Shown here: piece by piece, positions 10,024 to 19,969 of the stretch
Numbering within the stretch: position 1 is the first letter of the stretch
How the letters are laid out: each line of letters begins with the position of its first letter
Assembly: GCA_028280265.1 (NCBI GenBank)
Contig: JANQMD010000022.1
Coordinates: forward strand, 1 to 64,000
DNA: 64,000 nt
Direction of reading: 5' to 3'
From: Flavobacteriaceae bacterium
Lineage (GTDB): Bacteria; Bacteroidota; Bacteroidia; Flavobacteriales; Flavobacteriaceae
Notes under the pieces: model-generated
Seen by the model: only the letters and a program-made list of their open reading frames with translations
Databases searched by the model: none
What the model was told of the DNA's origin: nothing
Position numbers and translations under genes: made by a program

Positions 10024-11103
10024 CTACAGCTTAAAGATTTGATAGGGTTTATGACTCTGTTGTATGACATTCTCCGTCCGTTCAGAATGTGTATCTGTAA
10101 TAAATATTTGACCAAACTCATCTTTGTTTACCAAATCAATGATCTGTGCAACTCTAGATTCATCGAGCTTATCAAAGATATCGTCCAACAATAAAATGGG
10201 TTTCAATCCCGATTGCTGTTTGATAAACTCAAATTGAGCCAATTTTAAGGCAATCAAGTAGGATTTTTGCTGTCCTTGAGATCCAAATTTCTTGATGGGA
10301 TAGGCTCCTATTTCAAAATTCAAATCGTCCTTGTGAATGCCAATCGTCGTGTATTGCAATACTCGATCCTTCTCAAGTCCTCTTTTCAATAAAGTTTCAA
10401 AGGAATCGTGATGAATCTGACTTTTATATACCAAATCCACTTGCTCTTTATCTTCTGAGATGACTTGGTATTTTTGATTGAAAATTGGAATAAACTCTTC
10501 TAAAAACTCCTTTCGTTTCTCATAAATTTTATCTCCATAATTGATCAGCTGGTCATCATAAATAGCCAAGTTCGCTTCATCGAAAGTTCTGTTGGCTGCA
10601 AAGTATTTTAACAAAGCATTTCTTTGAGATAAAACTCGATTGTAGGCAATGAGGTCTTGTAAGTAGGATTTGTCTTGCTGAGAAATAACACCATCTATGA
10701 ACCGTCTTCTCGTTTCACTTCCTTCAATGACCAAATCTCTATCGGAAGGTGAAATAATCACCAAAGGAATTTGTCCAATGTGATCTGAAAATCGCTCATA
10801 AGCTTTTCCATTTTTCTTCAATACTTTTTTCTGTCCTCTTTTTAAACTGCATATCACCTTTTCTTTTCTATCGTGTATTGTATAATCACCTTCTACAACA
10901 AAAAAGCCTTGGTCGTGCCTAATATTTTGAATTGCTACTGGGTTGAAATAACTTTTGGCGAAAGACAAATAGTAAATTGCATCTAGCACATTTGTTTTTC
11001 CAACGCCATTCTTTCCGACAAAACAATTGATTTTTTCCTCAAAATCAAAGGTTTGAGATTCAAAGTTTTTAAAATTTAGCAGTGATAATTTTTCTAGATA
11101 CAT
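10024..11103 (-). CDS. recF: DNA replication/repair protein RecF
   Basis: Walker [29 protein letters not shown] signature, [14 protein letters not shown] Walker B. Confidence 0.97.
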   Translation of the reverse strand: MYLEKLSLLNFKNFESQTFDFEEKINCFVGKNGVGKTNVLDAIYYLSFAKSYFNPVAIQNIRHDQGFFVVEGDYTIHDRKEKVICSLKRGQKKVLKKNGKAYERFSDHIGQIPLVIISPSDRDLVIEGSETRRRFIDGVISQQDKSYLQDLIAYNRVLSQRNALLKYFAANRTFDEANLAIYDDQLINYGDKIYEKRKEFLEEFIPIFNQKYQVISEDKEQVDLVYKSQIHHDSFETLLKRGLEKDRVLQYTTIGIHKDDLNFEIGAYPIKKFGSQGQQKSYLIALKLAQFEFIKQQSGLKPILLLDDIFDKLDESRVAQIIDLVNKDEFGQIFITDTHSERTENVIQQSHKPYQIFKL

Positions 11104-11184
11104 CCTTGAACAGAGCTACTTTCAATGAGTTGCAAATTATTGAAAAAATCCCAAATACAGGTTTCAAAATTCAATTAAAAAAAC

Positions 11185-11192
11185 TATTTTTG
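11185..11192 (+). promoter_or_regulatory. Candidate -7 element TATTTTTG(C) for the TPR gene
   Basis: TATTTTTGC 25 bp upstream of ATG 11217; no clear -33 TTTG. Confidence 0.4.
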
Positions 11193-11216
11193 CGCCTACA
11201 AATTTTTTTAAGGAAT

Positions 11217-11984
11217 ATGGCGACTTACAAGAAAAGAGGAGCAAAACCAAGAAGTAAAAAAGAACAAACAGCTGCTGAGATGCAAAGTGCTACGGCTGAA
11301 GTTTTTAATACTTTAGATGAAACAGCTTCTAAATCTGAAAAGTGGATTGAACAAAATAACAAAACTCTATTCTACGGATTGGTGGGAGTTATTGTGGTAA
11401 TTTTAGGATATATGGGGTACAATAAGTATATTATTGAGCCTACCGAATTAGAAGCATCTAATGAGTTGGCATTTCCAAGAAAATATTTTGATCAAGCTTC
11501 AACCGCTGCAGATTCCAATGTAGATTCCATTTTAAACTTAAGTCTAACTGGTGCAGATGGAAAATATGGATTTATTGATATTGCCTCATCTTACTCGGGA
11601 ACGAAAGCTGGAAATTTAGCAAATTACTACGCAGGTGTTTCTTATTTAAGATTGAAAGAATACCAAAATGCAATCAAATATTTGAGTGATTTTAAATCTG
11701 ACGATAAAATTTTAGGAGCAACTGCTCTTGGAGCTATCGGTGATGCTTTTGCTGATATCGATCAATTAGGAGAAGCAATGGATTACTATGAAAAAGCTGC
11801 TAATGAAAACACCAATGAGTTTACAACTCCTTTGTTTTTAATGAAAGCTGGGAAAACGGCTCTACAGTTGGGAGAATTCTCAAAAGCAGAGCAATTTTTT
11901 ACCAGAATACAAAAAGAGTTTTCTAGCACTGAATACGGTAGAGACATCGAAAAATACATCAACAGTGCCAAATATGCACAATAA
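11217..11984 (+). CDS. Membrane-anchored tetratricopeptide-repeat protein
   Basis: Start MATYKKRGAKPRSKKEQ (ATG 11217, not the track start); single TM LFYGLVGVIVVILGYMGY; TPR-like helices downstream. Confidence 0.85.
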   Translation: MATYKKRGAKPRSKKEQTAAEMQSATAEVFNTLDETASKSEKWIEQNNKTLFYGLVGVIVVILGYMGYNKYIIEPTELEASNELAFPRKYFDQASTAADSNVDSILNLSLTGADGKYGFIDIASSYSGTKAGNLANYYAGVSYLRLKEYQNAIKYLSDFKSDDKILGATALGAIGDAFADIDQLGEAMDYYEKAANENTNEFTTPLFLMKAGKTALQLGEFSKAEQFFTRIQKEFSSTEYGRDIEKYINSAKYAQ

Positions 11985-11987
11985 GTA

Positions 11988-12467
11988 ATGGCAACAACCA
12001 ACTTATCATATTACAATAAAGAGACAATCCCAAATGCGAATTCTTTTCGATTTGGGATTGTTGTTTCTGAATGGAACCCTGAGATCACTCAAAATATGAA
12101 AAAGGGAGCAATCGATGCATTAATCGATTGTGGTGCTCAAGAGTCCAATATTATCTCATGGGATGTTCCTGGTAGCTTTGAATTAGTCTACGGTTGTAAA
12201 AAAATGATAGAGACACAAGAGTTAGATGCTGTTATTGCCATAGGAAATGTGATCCAAGGGGAAACGAGACATTTCGATTTTGTCTGTGACGGAGTTACAC
12301 AAGGAATTGTTGATTTAAATATCAAATACGATACTCCTGTTATTTTTTGTGTATTAACAGACAATACAAAGCAACAATCTTTAGAGCGATCTGGAGGTAA
12401 ATTAGGAAACAAAGGTATTGATTGTGCTATAGCCGCTATTAAAATGGCTGCTTTAAGACAGATTTAA
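11988..12467 (+). CDS. ribH: 6,7-dimethyl-8-ribityllumazine synthase
   Basis: FGIVVSEWN, VPGSFELV, AIGNVIQGETRHFDFV and VLTDNTKQQSLERSGG motifs. Confidence 0.97.
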   Translation: MATTNLSYYNKETIPNANSFRFGIVVSEWNPEITQNMKKGAIDALIDCGAQESNIISWDVPGSFELVYGCKKMIETQELDAVIAIGNVIQGETRHFDFVCDGVTQGIVDLNIKYDTPVIFCVLTDNTKQQSLERSGGKLGNKGIDCAIAAIKMAALRQI

Positions 12468-12587
12468 CAGCAATACTTACCAACAATTCTTGACCACTTT
12501 TATTGAATTAAGTAACTTTGACATGAACTGACTGTATTGGTATTGTTTTTGACAGTAAAAATTATATAGTCATAAAAATTAAGTTTC

Positions 12588-12887
12588 ATGTTCGGATTAG
12601 GAAGTGCTTTTAAGCCCAGATCATATTATACTTTTAATTATACGCCCAGATATTATGATGAAAAAAAAGAGCGTTTGGAAAAATTAAAGGAAAAGTATCA
12701 AAATGAAACTAAACCTTCTGATGAAGATGATATTACTATTACGTTTACAAAAAACAATCTTAGAGGTGCCTGGAAAAAGACAAGAAAAGCACCTGGTGAT
12801 GTAAGAACGACAAGAAGGCTTGCCATCATTATCACTATTCTAGTAGGAATTGTTGCCTACATCTTTGAATTACATAAATTGATTTAA
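12588..12887 (+). CDS. Small conserved protein with C-terminal single TM segment
   Basis: Intact ORF between ribH and mutL, stop overlaps mutL start; C-terminal hydrophobic LAIIITILVGIVAYIF. Confidence 0.7.
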   Translation: MFGLGSAFKPRSYYTFNYTPRYYDEKKERLEKLKEKYQNETKPSDEDDITITFTKNNLRGAWKKTRKAPGDVRTTRRLAIIITILVGIVAYIFELHKLI

Positions 12888-14686
12888 TGTCAGATATTAT
12901 TCAGCTTTTACCTGACCATGTGGCCAATCAAATTGCTGCAGGGGAAGTTGTGCAACGTCCTTCTTCAGTTGTCAAGGAGTTATTAGAAAATGCTATTGAT
13001 GCTGAATCTACTTCTATAAAACTTATTTTAAAAGATGCAGGAAAAACACTCATTCAAGTAATTGACAATGGAAAAGGAATGAGTACAACAGACGCACGCT
13101 TGTCTTTTGAAAGACATGCTACTTCTAAAATACGATCTGCTGAAGATTTATTTCAATTACATACCAAGGGATTTCGCGGTGAAGCATTGGCTTCTATTGC
13201 TGCCATTGCTCATGTTGAAATGAAAACGAAATTGGACGAGCAAGAGCTTGGTACACACATCAAAATTGAAGGAAGCAAAGTCATTTCTCAAGAAATGAGT
13301 GCTACCCCTTCTGGAACGAGTATCTCAGTAAAAAATCTGTTTTACAACATCCCTGCTCGTAGAAACTTCTTAAAGTCGGATGCTGTGGAAACACGACATA
13401 TTATTGATGAGTTTCAAAGAGTAGCCATGGCGCATTCAGAAATTGCTTTTAGCTTGTACCACAATGGAAATGAAGTTTATCGTTTACAAGCCAGTAATCT
13501 AAGGAAACGAGTCGTTTCTATTTTTGGTTCTAAAATGAATGAGAAGCTAGTTCCCATTGAGGAAGAAACTGAACTTATTACCATTCAGGGCTTTGTAGCT
13601 AAGCCTGAATTTTCCAAGAAGAAAAGAGGGGAGCAATTTTTCTTTGTCAACAACCGGTTTATAAAAAGTCCTTACCTGCATCATGCAGTAGTTTCGGCGT
13701 TTGAAGGGCTTTTAGAACAAGGAACTCATCCCTCCTATTTTTTATATTTGAAAGTTCCTACAAAGAGTATTGACATCAATATTCATCCCACAAAAACAGA
13801 GATAAAATTCGATGACGAAAAGGCATTGTATGCGATACTAAGAGCGACTGTTAAGCATAGTTTAGGTCAATATAGTATCGCTCCTGTGTTGGATTTCAAT
13901 AGAGATTCAACATTAGACACTCCTTATGAATTTAGTAAAAAAGTAGCACCAGCTTCTACTCCTAAAATTAGTGTCGATCCAACATTCAATCCCTTTAAAA
14001 CGGAACAAAAATCGTCGTACCAACACATTCCTAAAAAGGAGACCAGTAACTGGGAAAGTTTGTATGTTGCTACTGAAGAAGCTCAACAAGAACCTTTATT
14101 TTCTGACCAACAAGAGACTCAAACTAGCAAAACATTACAAATACAAAAAAAGTATTTGTTGAGCTCTATCAAGTCTGGAATTGTGTTGATTCATCAAAAT
14201 CTTGCACATCAAAGGATATTGTTTGAAGAGTTTCTTGAAAAATTAACTGTGAAAGAAGCGAATAGTCAGCAATTGTTATTTCCAATTACTATTTCTTTTT
14301 CATCAGCAGAAATTGAGATGATCTATAGTTTGAAAGCAGACCTAGAAAGTGTTGGATTCGATTTTGAGGAATTTACCAAAGAATCTGTAACGATTAAAGG
14401 AACCCCAACGACTATTTCTGAAAGCAAAGTGACAGAAGTGCTGGAAGAGTTATTAGAAAACATCAATTTAGATGTTCCTGATGCCAATTACAATCCAATG
14501 GATGACATGGCAAAGTCATTCGCTAAGTCGCTAGCCATTAAAACGGGGACGTCTCTATCACAAAAAGAGCAAGAGAATTTGGTACACAATCTATTTTCAT
14601 GCAAAGAACCCTCAGTGGCTCCTAATGGAAAAGCAACATTTAAAACATTGAGTTTAGAAGAAATAGATAGTATTTTTAAAAATTAA
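12887..14686 (+). CDS. mutL: DNA mismatch repair protein MutL
   Basis: IAAGEVVQRPSSVVKELLENAIDA, DNGKGM, RHATSKI and GFRGEALASIAA motifs. Confidence 0.98.
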   Translation: MSDIIQLLPDHVANQIAAGEVVQRPSSVVKELLENAIDAESTSIKLILKDAGKTLIQVIDNGKGMSTTDARLSFERHATSKIRSAEDLFQLHTKGFRGEALASIAAIAHVEMKTKLDEQELGTHIKIEGSKVISQEMSATPSGTSISVKNLFYNIPARRNFLKSDAVETRHIIDEFQRVAMAHSEIAFSLYHNGNEVYRLQASNLRKRVVSIFGSKMNEKLVPIEEETELITIQGFVAKPEFSKKKRGEQFFFVNNRFIKSPYLHHAVVSAFEGLLEQGTHPSYFLYLKVPTKSIDINIHPTKTEIKFDDEKALYAILRATVKHSLGQYSIAPVLDFNRDSTLDTPYEFSKKVAPASTPKISVDPTFNPFKTEQKSSYQHIPKKETSNWESLYVATEEAQQEPLFSDQQETQTSKTLQIQKKYLLSSIKSGIVLIHQNLAHQRILFEEFLEKLTVKEANSQQLLFPITISFSSAEIEMIYSLKADLESVGFDFEEFTKESVTIKGTPTTISESKVTEVLEELLENINLDVPDANYNPMDDMAKSFAKSLAIKTGTSLSQKEQENLVHNLFSCKEPSVAPNGKATFKTLSLEEIDSIFKN

Positions 14687-14688
14687 TT

Positions 14689-15435
14689 ATGCTAAGAATA
14701 ACGGATACAGTAAAACATCTTATTATTATTAATGTACTTTTCTTTGTAGCTACACAGGCGCTTGGAAATGTTTTATTTGATACTCTAGCAATATGGTATC
14801 CTGAAAATACTAACTTTAGAATATGGCAAGTTTTCACACACATGTTTATGCATCATCAAACATTTTATCTTCATATTCTTATGAATATGTTAGGTCTTTG
14901 GATGTTTGGTTCTCCATTGGAGCAAATGTGGGATAGAAAAAAATTCTTATTCTTTTATTTTTCTGCGGGGTTAGGTGCAGTTTTCATTCCTTGGATCATT
15001 GATTATTATAATTTTCATAGTGGTCTTAATTTATTAATTCAAGCTGGAATTCCAGAGCAATCTATCGTAGATTTACTAAATGAAGGCAGATATGCACCTG
15101 CATGGGCTGAAATTATAGGTCAATCAAAATTAAATAGTTTTGCACAAGCTTTTACTAAATCCAGTGTAGGTGCTTCTGGTGCTTTAATGGGCTTAATAGC
15201 TGCTTTTGGAATTAACTTTCCAAATGCTAAAATGGCTCTTATTTTTCTTCCTGTTCCAATTGCTGCAAAATATTTCATTCCTATTTTACTTACCTATGAG
15301 ATTTTGTCAGGTATCTTTGGATGGTCTTCAATTTTTGGGGTAAATATTGCGCATTTTGCACATGTTGGTGGTGCGCTTGTTGGAGGTATAATTGCTTGGT
15401 ATTGGAAAAAGAATCAATTCAAACGTTGGGGATAG
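14689..15435 (+). CDS. Rhomboid family intramembrane serine protease
   Basis: HILMNMLGLWMFG, GASGALMG (catalytic Ser) and AHFAHVGGALVGG (catalytic His). Confidence 0.92.
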   Translation: MLRITDTVKHLIIINVLFFVATQALGNVLFDTLAIWYPENTNFRIWQVFTHMFMHHQTFYLHILMNMLGLWMFGSPLEQMWDRKKFLFFYFSAGLGAVFIPWIIDYYNFHSGLNLLIQAGIPEQSIVDLLNEGRYAPAWAEIIGQSKLNSFAQAFTKSSVGASGALMGLIAAFGINFPNAKMALIFLPVPIAAKYFIPILLTYEILSGIFGWSSIFGVNIAHFAHVGGALVGGIIAWYWKKNQFKRWG

Positions 15436-16293
15436 ATGAGTGTATTAAAAGATTTACAATCTAGATTTAGAACAGGAAGTATCGTTGAACAGTTGATTTT
15501 CATCAATATTGGTGTGTTTATCATTTCTGCTCTGTTAGGTGTTTTTTCTGGTCTATTTCTGGGCTCTAGCAGTTTTATCACCCAATGGTTTGCTTTGTCT
15601 TCATCTTTCGATATTTGGATCACAAGACCTTGGTCTATTATTACTTATGGATTTTTGCATGGAGGTTTTTTACACATCCTTTTTAATTGTATTGTTCTTT
15701 TCTATTTTGGGAGGCTGTTTTTAGATTATTTTACACCAAAGCAATTGTTGAACTTTTACATCCTTGGAACCCTCTTCGGCGGGATTTTGTATATGTTAAG
15801 TTATAATTTCTTTCCTGTTTTTCAAGGGAAAGTTGTCCCATTAGTTGGAGCTTCTGCTGGTGTTTCAGCCATCGTAATCGGAATTGCAACTTATATCCCC
15901 AACTACCAATTAAACTTCAGATTCATAGGATATGTAAAGTTATGGCACCTAGCGGGTATCTTTATTCTTTTAGACCTTTTACAATTAGCTGGCAGTAATG
16001 GCGGTGGGCATTTTTCTCATTTAGGAGGTGCCTTATTTGGTTTTCTCTATGTATCTCAGGCGAGTAATAAAAAGCTTGATCTTTTGGGTTCTTTGGGAAA
16101 TTTATTCAAGACTAAAAAGAAGCCTTTAAAAACCGTTCATAAATCAAAAACAAAGCGAACCAACACTGCTCCTAAAAATGTAAAATCTGACAATCAGCAG
16201 AAAATCGATGCCATTCTAGATAAAATCAGCAAATCCGGATACGATACCTTGACAAAAGAGGAGAAAGAGTTTCTATTTAAACAAAGAAAATAG
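15436..16293 (+). CDS. Rhomboid family intramembrane serine protease
   Basis: HILFNCIVLFYFGR, VGASAGVSA and HFSHLGGALFGF. Confidence 0.92.
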   Translation: MSVLKDLQSRFRTGSIVEQLIFINIGVFIISALLGVFSGLFLGSSSFITQWFALSSSFDIWITRPWSIITYGFLHGGFLHILFNCIVLFYFGRLFLDYFTPKQLLNFYILGTLFGGILYMLSYNFFPVFQGKVVPLVGASAGVSAIVIGIATYIPNYQLNFRFIGYVKLWHLAGIFILLDLLQLAGSNGGGHFSHLGGALFGFLYVSQASNKKLDLLGSLGNLFKTKKKPLKTVHKSKTKRTNTAPKNVKSDNQQKIDAILDKISKSGYDTLTKEEKEFLFKQRK

Positions 16294-16297
16294 TGAG

Positions 16298-17323
16298 ATG
16301 ACTAAAAAAACATCTAAATCTCTTCTTGATCGTTTTTTTCTTTTCCTAAATGTGATTGCTGTAGTTTTGCTTTTATTTGCCTACTTGCTTCCCAACATAT
16401 CCCCTATTAAAGCCTCTGGATTGGCAGTTTTGAGTCTCTTTGTTCCTATCATGTTTGTCATAAACATTCTGTTTGCGATTTTCTGGATTGTGCGTTTGAA
16501 AAAATATTTTATTCTTTCTTTTTTTACCATTGCCATTGGATTGGGCTTTTTATCAAGCATCTACAAGTTTTCGAAAAAAGAAGTTACCTCTAATAATGAT
16601 TTTAGCTTAATGAGTTACAATGTACGTATGTTTAATCATTATGGTTGGAACCCAGATAATACATTATCGAAAAAAGCTTATGATTTTATCTCTAAAGAAA
16701 AGCCAGATATATTAGCAATTCAAGAATATCATGACGGAGATCAAATTCAAATTTATTATCCGTATAAGTACATCAAAACTAAAAGGCAAAAACATAAATT
16801 TGGTTTGGCCATCTTTTCCAAATATCCAATCATTACTAGTGGGTCTTTGAATTTAGAAAACACTTCTAATAATATCATCTTTGCAGATATTGCTAAGGGC
16901 TTGGATACCATTCGCATTTATAACATCCATCTAGAATCACTAGGCATCTCCAAAAATGAAGAAAACTTTGGTCAGGAAAATTCTAACAAGCTGTTTCAAA
17001 GGTTAAAATTAGGATTTAAAGAACAAGCCAAACAAACAAAAAAGTTTCTGCAGCATCAAAAAGAATGGAAAGGAAAAACGATTGTCTGTGGAGATTTTAA
17101 TAACACCTCTTTTTCCTGGATTTATAAGCAAATTTCCGAAGGCAAACAAGATGCATTTAGAGAGGCTGGTAAAGGAACTGGTAGTACTTTTGACTATATT
17201 TTTCCCTTGCGTATAGATTTTATTCTACCTGACCTAAATTTTTCTGTGAATCAGTTTCAAACTTACCCTGTAAAGTATTCAGATCACTTCCCTATTCTAG
17301 CCAGACTAGAACGAAAAAATTAG
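16298..17323 (+). CDS. Endonuclease/exonuclease/phosphatase family protein (membrane-anchored)
   Basis: LMSYNVRMFN, DILAIQEYH, VCGDFNNT and YSDHFPILARL motifs; N-terminal TM segments. Confidence 0.88.
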   Translation: MTKKTSKSLLDRFFLFLNVIAVVLLLFAYLLPNISPIKASGLAVLSLFVPIMFVINILFAIFWIVRLKKYFILSFFTIAIGLGFLSSIYKFSKKEVTSNNDFSLMSYNVRMFNHYGWNPDNTLSKKAYDFISKEKPDILAIQEYHDGDQIQIYYPYKYIKTKRQKHKFGLAIFSKYPIITSGSLNLENTSNNIIFADIAKGLDTIRIYNIHLESLGISKNEENFGQENSNKLFQRLKLGFKEQAKQTKKFLQHQKEWKGKTIVCGDFNNTSFSWIYKQISEGKQDAFREAGKGTGSTFDYIFPLRIDFILPDLNFSVNQFQTYPVKYSDHFPILARLERKN

Positions 17324-19020
17324 TTGCGACGCTTCTTCTTTACTCTTTTAAGATGTATGTGATTATTTGGGTACATCTCCATATTCATTACATCTTTGTG
17401 TGTAAAATGTATTGCCTCGTCATAATACAAAGGAATAACTGGAGCTGATAACATTAATAGACTGTCCATCCTTTGATACATTTTGTGGCGCTCTTGCCTA
17501 TCTGTTATCCCTGTGGATTTACGATACCACTGATCAAATAATTCATTTTTATAGTGAACATAATTCGGCCCTTTAGGTGAAAAATTCTTGCTGCGGAAAA
17601 TAAAAAGATAGTTTTCTCCATCGGGGTAATCAGCTGTCCAACTCCCTCTGAATAAAGAGAGTTTCCCATTTACTTTTTGTTCTCTTAGTGTTGAAGCTGG
17701 CATGACATCTACATAAACTTTAATCCCTATTTTTTCCATCTCACGCTGAAAGAACTCACAAATATCTTGGTATTGATTGTTCGTTGCTAAGCGAATGACA
17801 GGCTCTTTGTCTCCAGTTTCTTTTACATACTCTTGCACCATTTTTTTTGCCTTCTCTGGTTGGTATGTATATCCTTTTGTGCGACTAAATGAAGGCATCC
17901 CTTTTGGGATAAACCCATTAACTGCTGGTGTTCCAATTCCATTTCTCATGTACTTGATCATTTTCACACGATCAAATCCATAGTTCATCGCTTTTCTCAA
18001 CTTCAATGATTTCAATCGATTGTCCTCTGCATCCATATAAATACCCAAATATTCTGTATTTAAATAAGGGCCTTTCTTCATGTTTATTTGATTTGAATAT
18101 CTTTCTTGCAAAGTACCTTTGGGAGTTAAAATATCGTCTTTATAAGAAGCATCTATACTATTTAAAAAATCTAGGTTTCCTTGTACAAACTGAAGAAATT
18201 CACTTTGTTTATCTGGTAAAAATGTAGTGGAAATTGCTTCTAAATAAGGCAGTGAATTTCCTTCTTCATCCTTTTCGTAATACAGTGGATTTTTTCTAAA
18301 GACCAATTTGATATTCTCTTCCCATAACTTAAACTGAAAAGGCCCTGTTCCTATAGGGTTTGCTCTAAATGTATCTCCAAAATAATCTACTGCCTCTTTA
18401 GGTACAGCTGAGCAATATTTCATACTCAAAAGACTTAAAAAAGGCGGAAAAGGCTCTTTGAGTTGAATACTAAAAATAGAATCATTTTTCGCAGAAAAAG
18501 AATCAACAAATTCCAACACCCACTTCCCTGGCGACCCTACTTTTGGATCTAACAATCGGTAAAAAGAATATTCAAAATCCTTAGCCACAACCTTTCTTGT
18601 AGAATCTTGTCCAAACAAACTGTGTTTGTGAAATCTTACATCATCTCTTAAAGTAAACTCATAGTATCTTCCATCTTCAGACACTTTCCAGTTCTTTGCA
18701 ATATCTGGTTGCACTTTTAACTTACTGTCAAGCTGTACCAATCCATTAAATAGCTGGCTGGTTGCCCAAATCGTTCGTAAATCCTTGGAAAAAGCTGGGT
18801 CTAGAGTATTGATATTTGCATGCTGGTTGTATCTGAATACTTGAGAGTCATCAAACTTATGAGGCTTTTCCGTACAAGAAACGACAGTAGTCAGCAGTAA
18901 AATAAGTACTGGAAAAGCAACAAAAGTAGCTAGTTTAGACTTTTCTCTATACTCACTACAATTATCTACTAATAAACAAGATTTTAAATCAGTACTTCTA
19001 TTCTGTTTGTACATAAACAC
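17320..19020 (-). CDS. ABC transporter substrate-binding protein, SBP_bac_5 (peptide/nickel-type) lipoprotein
   Basis: NTLDPAFSKDLRTIWATSQLFNGLVQLDSKLKVQPDIAKNWKVSEDGRYYEFTLRDDVRFHKH; lipobox VVSC. Start position uncertain. Confidence 0.88.
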   Translation of the reverse strand: MFMYKQNRSTDLKSCLLVDNCSEYREKSKLATFVAFPVLILLLTTVVSCTEKPHKFDDSQVFRYNQHANINTLDPAFSKDLRTIWATSQLFNGLVQLDSKLKVQPDIAKNWKVSEDGRYYEFTLRDDVRFHKHSLFGQDSTRKVVAKDFEYSFYRLLDPKVGSPGKWVLEFVDSFSAKNDSIFSIQLKEPFPPFLSLLSMKYCSAVPKEAVDYFGDTFRANPIGTGPFQFKLWEENIKLVFRKNPLYYEKDEEGNSLPYLEAISTTFLPDKQSEFLQFVQGNLDFLNSIDASYKDDILTPKGTLQERYSNQINMKKGPYLNTEYLGIYMDAEDNRLKSLKLRKAMNYGFDRVKMIKYMRNGIGTPAVNGFIPKGMPSFSRTKGYTYQPEKAKKMVQEYVKETGDKEPVIRLATNNQYQDICEFFQREMEKIGIKVYVDVMPASTLREQKVNGKLSLFRGSWTADYPDGENYLFIFRSKNFSPKGPNYVHYKNELFDQWYRKSTGITDRQERHKMYQRMDSLLMLSAPVIPLYYDEAIHFTHKDVMNMEMYPNNHIHLKRVKKKRRN

Positions 19021-19021
19021 T

Positions 19022-19058
19022 TTACTTCTTTTCTCCTTACTTCTTTTCTCCTTACTCC
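19022..19058. repeat. Short tandem repeat, 15-bp unit TTACTTCTTTTCTCC
   Basis: Two full copies and a partial third immediately upstream (minus strand) of the SBP gene. Confidence 0.7.
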
Positions 19059-19080
19059 TTTCTAACTTTTAACTTTCCAA

Positions 19081-19401
19081 CTATTCTCTTACAAACCCAT
19101 ATTCTCTCTCCACTTTACATATTCGCAACTGATATTGCTGATACCATTGCTTTCTTCCTCTATTTCTGGCTTCAGTGTGTTCAATATTATTTTTCCATTT
19201 TGTTATGGCCTCTAAATCTTTCCAGTAAGAGATCGTTATTCCTAGTTCATTTCTAGCCGATTCTATACCTAAATACCCTTCTTGCTGTTCCGCCAACATC
19301 TCCATTCTCTCAGCTGTTTTTTGATAATCTGTTAAATCTTCAGCTAACAAGGTTGTAAAGACTACAGCATAATACGGAGGTTTTAAATGACTTACGATCA
19401 T
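19081..19401 (-). CDS. Antibiotic biosynthesis monooxygenase-like (ABM, heme-degrading-type) small protein
   Basis: YYAVVFTTLL, MLAEQQEGYLGIESARNELGITISYWKDLEAITKWKNNIEHTEARNRGRKQWYQQYQLRICKVEREYGF is a typical ABM pattern. Confidence 0.85.
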   Translation of the reverse strand: MIVSHLKPPYYAVVFTTLLAEDLTDYQKTAERMEMLAEQQEGYLGIESARNELGITISYWKDLEAITKWKNNIEHTEARNRGRKQWYQQYQLRICKVEREYGFVRE

Positions 19402-19919
19402 AATAGTATTTGATATTTTGTTTCTGGAAGTTGACTTACTGGATCGATTCCTCTTTCAACAACTTCGAAGTTTAACTTTTCTAAAATTCTTGCGGAAGCA
19501 GCATTTTCATCTACGACATAGCCCACTATCTTGGGTATCTTTATCAATCTGGCATAAGAAACCATTCCCTCTCCTACTTCGTATCCATAACCTCGTCCCC
19601 AATATCGCTCTATAAAGCGGTAGCCAATTTCATCTTCTTGCTGATCATCTTTCACAAAGGCAACAGTTCCTAAAAATTTAGCATCTGATTTTCTTTCTAT
19701 GGCATAAATCCAAAAATCATTTCCATTTTTTTCATAAAACCCTATCAGCTCTTCTAGCTCTTGTTTATGGGCCTCTTTAGATTTAACCTCTCCGTGTACA
19801 TATTGCATTACTTTCGGATTGCTCTGCATCTCATGATATGAATCTAAATCATTCATTTGCAATTTTCTAACCAATAACCTAGAGGTCTCAAAAATGATTT
19901 CTTTACTTTTATTCATCAT
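19398..19919 (-). CDS. GNAT family N-acetyltransferase
   Basis: FETSRLLVRKLQMNDLDSYHEM, EIGYRFIERYWGRGYGYEVGEGM and DENAASARILEKLNFE. Confidence 0.93.
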   Translation of the reverse strand: MMNKSKEIIFETSRLLVRKLQMNDLDSYHEMQSNPKVMQYVHGEVKSKEAHKQELEELIGFYEKNGNDFWIYAIERKSDAKFLGTVAFVKDDQQEDEIGYRFIERYWGRGYGYEVGEGMVSYARLIKIPKIVGYVVDENAASARILEKLNFEVVERGIDPVSQLPETKYQILL

Positions 19920-19940
19920 TTAAAAATGAAAAAAATCACG

Positions 19941-19948
19941 TAATTTTG
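19941..19948 (+). promoter_or_regulatory. Candidate -7 element TAATTTTG(T) for mtaB
   Basis: TAATTTTGTGC 22 bp upstream of ATG 19970; no clear -33. Confidence 0.4.
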
Positions 19949-19969
19949 TGCGCCCTTAAATGTACAAGA

